Positions 9,154 through 10,298 of a DNA stretch of 10,298 bases are shown here, in pieces. Made by a program: the position numbers and the translations under genes. Position 1 is the stretch's first letter. Every line of letters starts with the position of its first letter. This DNA is from an uncultured delta proteobacterium (GTDB lineage: Bacteria; Myxococcota_A; Polyangia; Polyangiales; Polyangiaceae). The notes under the pieces were generated by a model. The model saw nothing but the letters and a program-made list of their open reading frames with translations, did not search any database and had not been told where the DNA came from. The stretch spans positions 1 through 10,298 of the forward strand of contig CAIOHM010000351.1 of assembly GCA_903858055.1 (NCBI GenBank). The letters are read 5' to 3'.

Positions 9154-10298
9154 ACAGCGAGCGAGCGCAGCGTCCGCCGATGTCGGGGCCTCGGTAGCCT
9201 GCACGAAGACCCGCGCCGCGCATGGAGGCCGAAAGGCTCTGGGCCGAGGAGCCGAAGGCCCCGCCGCGCAAGATCCGCCCCGAGGAAGAGAAGGTGAGGT
9301 TCGCGCAGTCCGCGCAGGGAGACGGCGGGTTCCCCTCGAAGTCGAGGTTCCATTCGAACAGGTTACCGCCGACGTCGAAGTGCCCCCAACGCGCGGCACC
9401 GGCAGGGCTCGAGCCCACCGCCGCGATGCTCGCGGTGCTCGTGCAGGCGATGCCGGGGCCGCTCCCCAGGATGCCACAGTTGTAGTTTGCAAGCGTCACG
9501 TCCGCACCGGGCGCGGTCGAGCCCCACGGGTAGGTACGCTCTTGTGAGCCGCCGGCTGCGGCGTACTCCCATTCGGTCTCGGTCGGCAGGAACCCGCCAT
9601 CCCAGACGCAGAAGGCGTAGAGGTCGTACCAGCTCAGGCAGTTTTGCGGTGCGCGCTCGAGGCTCCCCGGCGTCGCGGACCACGTCGACGCCAACGGGTT
9701 GCACGTGAGCGCCGACGTCCACGAGGGCACGTCCGTCGCGCCGGCGCCCGTGGGCTCGTTCGCGTACTCCCCCGGCGCCCCAACGTACGCGTTCCAGGCG
9801 GGGTCCCAGCCGGTCTCGCGACTCCCGCCGGAGCCCGCGACCCCGAGGCCTCCGCCGACATGCTCGTGCCTTCCCTTTCCCGCCGTGGGCCGCCAGCCCG
9901 AGTTCCAGGCCGTGACGAAGGTGCGGAAGCGCCCCACGGTGACCTCGAAGCGATCGAGGAGCACCTGGGAAATGGAGGCGTTTTGGACCGTGCTCATGGT
10001 GCCAAAGACGTAGCTGCCTGCCGCGAGCGCCGTGCTGGAGGCGCAGTGCTGATTGGAGGAGAGGCCGCAGTTCGAGATGCCGTCGCCGCTCGCGACACCG
10101 GTCGTCCCGAACTGGCGGATCGTCGGAGCGGTTGCGTCGCAGTAGAGGCTCGCGTTGCACGTTTCGGTCGCAGCACACGTGCAGCTCACGTTGGTGCGCG
10201 CCGTGCCGCACTTGTCGGTGCCGCTGACGGTGGTGCATCGACCGAACGGACTGCAGAACGAGGCGTCGCTCTCGGGCGCGCAGCCGCACTGGCCCGGC
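9152..10298 (-). CDS. Cys-rich protein with SUMF1/FGE-like domain, 5' end beyond the right edge
   Basis: The open frame continues to the right edge, giving 381 visible residues; the GTG at 10189 is therefore probably internal. The first 85 or so visible residues carry 11 cysteines. Their pattern (CAPESDASFCSPFGRC, then SGTDKCGTAR and SCTC) resembles a Cys-rich repeat I associate with myxobacterial surface proteins. From about residue 100 a SUMF1/FGE-type fold follows: LLDRFEVTVGRFRTFV, NCLSWYDLYAFCVWDG, LPTETEWEYAAAGG (237-250), YPWG, GGNLFEW (310-316), RILRGG (341-346) and a terminal GGRCARSL. The two copper-binding catalytic cysteines of true formylglycine-generating enzymes, expected just after RGG, are absent (Ser and Ala there). 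It is therefore probably a non-enzymatic or differently acting surface protein. It is the first visible gene of a three-gene unit with the TPR-PEGA and lipoprotein genes, only 8 bp from the next. Confidence 0.87.
   Translation of the reverse strand, partial: PGQCGCAPESDASFCSPFGRCTTVSGTDKCGTARTNVSCTCAATETCNASLYCDATAPTIRQFGTTGVASGDGISNCGLSSNQHCASSTALAAGSYVFGTMSTVQNASISQVLLDRFEVTVGRFRTFVTAWNSGWRPTAGKGRHEHVGGGLGVAGSGGSRETGWDPAWNAYVGAPGEYANEPTGAGATDVPSWTSALTCNPLASTWSATPGSLERAPQNCLSWYDLYAFCVWDGGFLPTETEWEYAAAGGSQERTYPWGSTAPGADVTLANYNCGILGSGPGIACTSTASIAAVGSSPAGAARWGHFDVGGNLFEWNLDFEGNPPSPCADCANLTFSSSGRILRGGAFGSSAQSLSASMRGAGLRAGYRGPDIGGRCARSL

Noticed and set aside
8127..9197. A plus-strand 356-codon open frame over the TPR-PEGA gene.
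   Set aside because: Its composition is Arg/Glu/His-rich shadow, and the opposite strand encodes a signal peptide, TPR, PEGA repeats and a membrane helix.
9363..10289. A 308-codon minus-strand open frame at the right edge.
   Set aside because: It is out of frame with the SUMF1-like gene and is Arg/His-rich with no domain.

Overview
The window is GC-rich (clearly over 65%), densely coded, and has the strong G/C third-position bias of a myxobacterium. The gene content agrees with Myxococcota, most likely Polyangia: TPR-PEGA proteins, Cys-rich lipoproteins, SUMF1/FGE-like surface proteins and a peptidoglycan-binding M15 lipoprotein. The taxonomic call is inference from style and families. No tRNA, rRNA, CRISPR array, insertion sequence or integrase was recognised, and no stretch over 300 bases lacks a gene. 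The longest gap is the 203 bp divergent region 1846-2048.

Left part (1-1845). The catalytic half of a histidine kinase enters from the left edge, opening almost exactly at its phospho-accepting His. It runs convergently into a leftward gene for a probable lipoprotein with two peptidoglycan-binding domains and a zinc M15-type peptidase domain. A perfect 10 bp stem between the two stop codons looks like a shared bidirectional terminator.

Centre (1846-6667). A divergent region holds the perfect palindrome TTGACAGCTGTCAA. It leads rightward into a HAD-family hydrolase that overlaps by 4 bp (GTGA) a secreted GH113-like glycoside hydrolase. After an 81 bp gap with a 9 bp inverted repeat comes ppdK, encoding pyruvate, phosphate dikinase, which interconverts pyruvate and PEP. 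The HAD protein has Asn where the second motif I Asp is usual.

Right part (6668-10298). Everything is leftward. A three-gene unit enters from the right edge: a Cys-rich SUMF1/FGE-like protein lacking the FGE copper-binding cysteines, a TPR plus double-PEGA protein with a C-terminal membrane segment, and a Cys-rich lipoprotein. Each stop codon overlaps the next gene's Shine-Dalgarno sequence, so the three are probably translationally coupled and may form one envelope assembly. A GNAT acetyltransferase follows after 68 bp containing a strong hairpin, and ends convergently against ppdK.

Most of the window is ordinary chromosome. The parts most worth a second look are the coupled envelope operon, the atypical HAD tied to a secreted glycosidase, and the two TTGAC-ended inverted repeats in the control regions.
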